Source: Desulfobulbus propionicus (GTDB lineage: Bacteria > Desulfobacterota > Desulfobulbia > Desulfobulbales > Desulfobulbaceae). From it: a stretch of DNA of 36,873 nucleotides. The number at the start of each line of letters is the position of its first letter. Position 1 is the first letter of the stretch. The notes beneath the pieces were generated by a model that saw nothing but the letters and a program-made list of their open reading frames with translations, did no database searches and was not told the DNA's origin. Location of the stretch: assembly GCA_002746685.1 (NCBI GenBank), contig PDQK01000014.1:1-36873 (forward strand), in the 5' to 3' direction. The position numbers and the translations under genes are program-made. Of the stretch, positions 36,060-36,873 are shown piece by piece.

Positions 36060-36761
36060 ATGAGTGAAAACAATCCCTTTAATCAGTACAACATACCAAT
36101 GGAAGGTACACCAGAACCACAAGGTTTATTGGACCAGTTTAACCTGCCACCAGCGTTTGTTGCATTTTTACGCAAAAACAGCAAAACCATCTGGATCGTC
36201 ATTGGGTGCGTTTCTGTGGTTGTTGTAGTTGCTTCCCTCTACGATTCTTACCGGACGCACACGTTAAATAAAGCTGGTGCAGCTCTTGATGAGGCGCTGA
36301 CGGCCAGTGAAAAGCAGGAGAGCTTACTTGAAAATGTGGCTGCAGAATACAGTTCAACACCTTCAGCCACGTGGGCCAAAGTTGAACTGGCCAATTTGTA
36401 TGTGGAGCAAAAGGAGCTGGATAAGGCCGTTACAATATTGGTTGCTCTGGAATCTGAGAGCGGTCTGGATGAGCTGATTAAACCGCTTGTATCCTTTAAG
36501 CTTGCTGGCCTGTATGAACAACAGGAACACATGGAAAAAGCCCTGGGGATCTACACGGTACTCTCAACAACAGCAGGTTTTGAAGCCGCAGCGTACAAAG
36601 CCATGGGCCGGATTCAAGAAAATTTGGGAAATAACGATCAGGCCATTGCCATGTATAAGAAATATCTTGAACAACTGAATCTTGCTGGTAGAGAAAATCA
36701 GGGTGATCCTGCAAAAAGAATAATTGAAGCGCGGGTTAAACAGCTTATGCATAAGCAATAA
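36060..36761 (+). CDS. YfgM-like membrane-anchored TPR protein
   Basis: The 233-residue protein has a cytoplasmic N-terminus, a single transmembrane helix (about 43-62), and then a tetratricopeptide-like region (about 70-215, e.g. ATWAKVELANLYVEQKELDKA and QENLGNNDQAIAMYKKYLEQL, separately placed). This matches the YfgM/TPR_21 type, in which E. coli YfgM is an inner-membrane partner of PpiD and the SecYEG translocon. A similar periplasmic chaperone role is inference. The 240-bp gap shared with divergent xseA contains a TATAAT at 35967 but no well-placed -35. Confidence 0.8.
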   Translation: MSENNPFNQYNIPMEGTPEPQGLLDQFNLPPAFVAFLRKNSKTIWIVIGCVSVVVVVASLYDSYRTHTLNKAGAALDEALTASEKQESLLENVAAEYSSTPSATWAKVELANLYVEQKELDKAVTILVALESESGLDELIKPLVSFKLAGLYEQQEHMEKALGIYTVLSTTAGFEAAAYKAMGRIQENLGNNDQAIAMYKKYLEQLNLAGRENQGDPAKRIIEARVKQLMHKQ

Positions 36762-36873
36762 CACGGTTGTTAAGACACAAGTGTCCGGTTATAATCAACT
36801 GAAATTAAATAACATTTTTTGACCATTTTCGGTTTTGTGTTTTACCGTAGGAGGGTCGAATAACTCCCATAAA

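Overview
The window looks like chromosomal DNA of a Desulfobulbales-like member of the Desulfobacterota, that is, a sulfate- or sulfur-metabolising anaerobe formerly placed in the Deltaproteobacteria. The pointers are a periplasmic tetraheme class III cytochrome c, System II (ResB/CcsA) cytochrome c maturation, a lactate racemase next to a GlcD/GlcF-type D-lactate oxidase, a rhodanese-persulfide dioxygenase fusion, and abundant two-component and c-di-GMP proteins. The taxonomic call is inference from gene content. I saw no rRNA, tRNA, insertion sequence, prophage or CRISPR array. Coding density is high and the genes are mostly housekeeping.

Layout. Positions 81-1353 hold tatB-tatC on the minus strand with a large hairpin after tatC. 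Positions 1784-10106 are a plus-strand block: purA with its own sigma70 promoter and a leader hairpin, rpoZ, dnaJ, moaC, a DksA-type regulator, galT, a single-domain receiver, a FolE2-like protein that has lost the family's active-site motifs, and glyS. Positions 10211-17712 are minus strand: tetraheme cytochrome c3, ccsA, resB, then glcD-glcF-larA (lactate oxidation with a racemase) and a first shikimate kinase. Positions 18065-21061 carry a Crp/Fnr regulator, a PilZ + degenerate-GGDEF pair, and a secreted protein with two FMN-binding domains.

The most unusual locus is 20393-23420. The secreted protein consists of two FMN-binding domains spaced exactly 100 residues apart. It is followed by a 722-residue protein in which a 12-helix MFS transporter runs through an extra 13th helix into a complete ApbE (FAD:protein FMN transferase) domain. 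Topology places the ApbE domain in the periplasm with the FMN-binding protein. The pair could be a self-contained flavin delivery and protein flavinylation module.

The remainder (23478-36761) has a rhodanese-MBL persulfide dioxygenase, a hybrid histidine kinase, a BaiN/HI0933-type flavoprotein, a lytic transglycosylase and M18 aminopeptidase pair, a SprA-like HEXXH protein, a DUF3524 (tRNA-queuosine mannosyltransferase-like) gene broken by a one-base frameshift in a G run, a second shikimate kinase lacking the Walker A serine, cobT, an unknown secreted protein, xseA and a YfgM-like TPR protein. Several genes are notable for missing canonical catalytic residues (FolE2-like, GGDEF, shikimate kinases).
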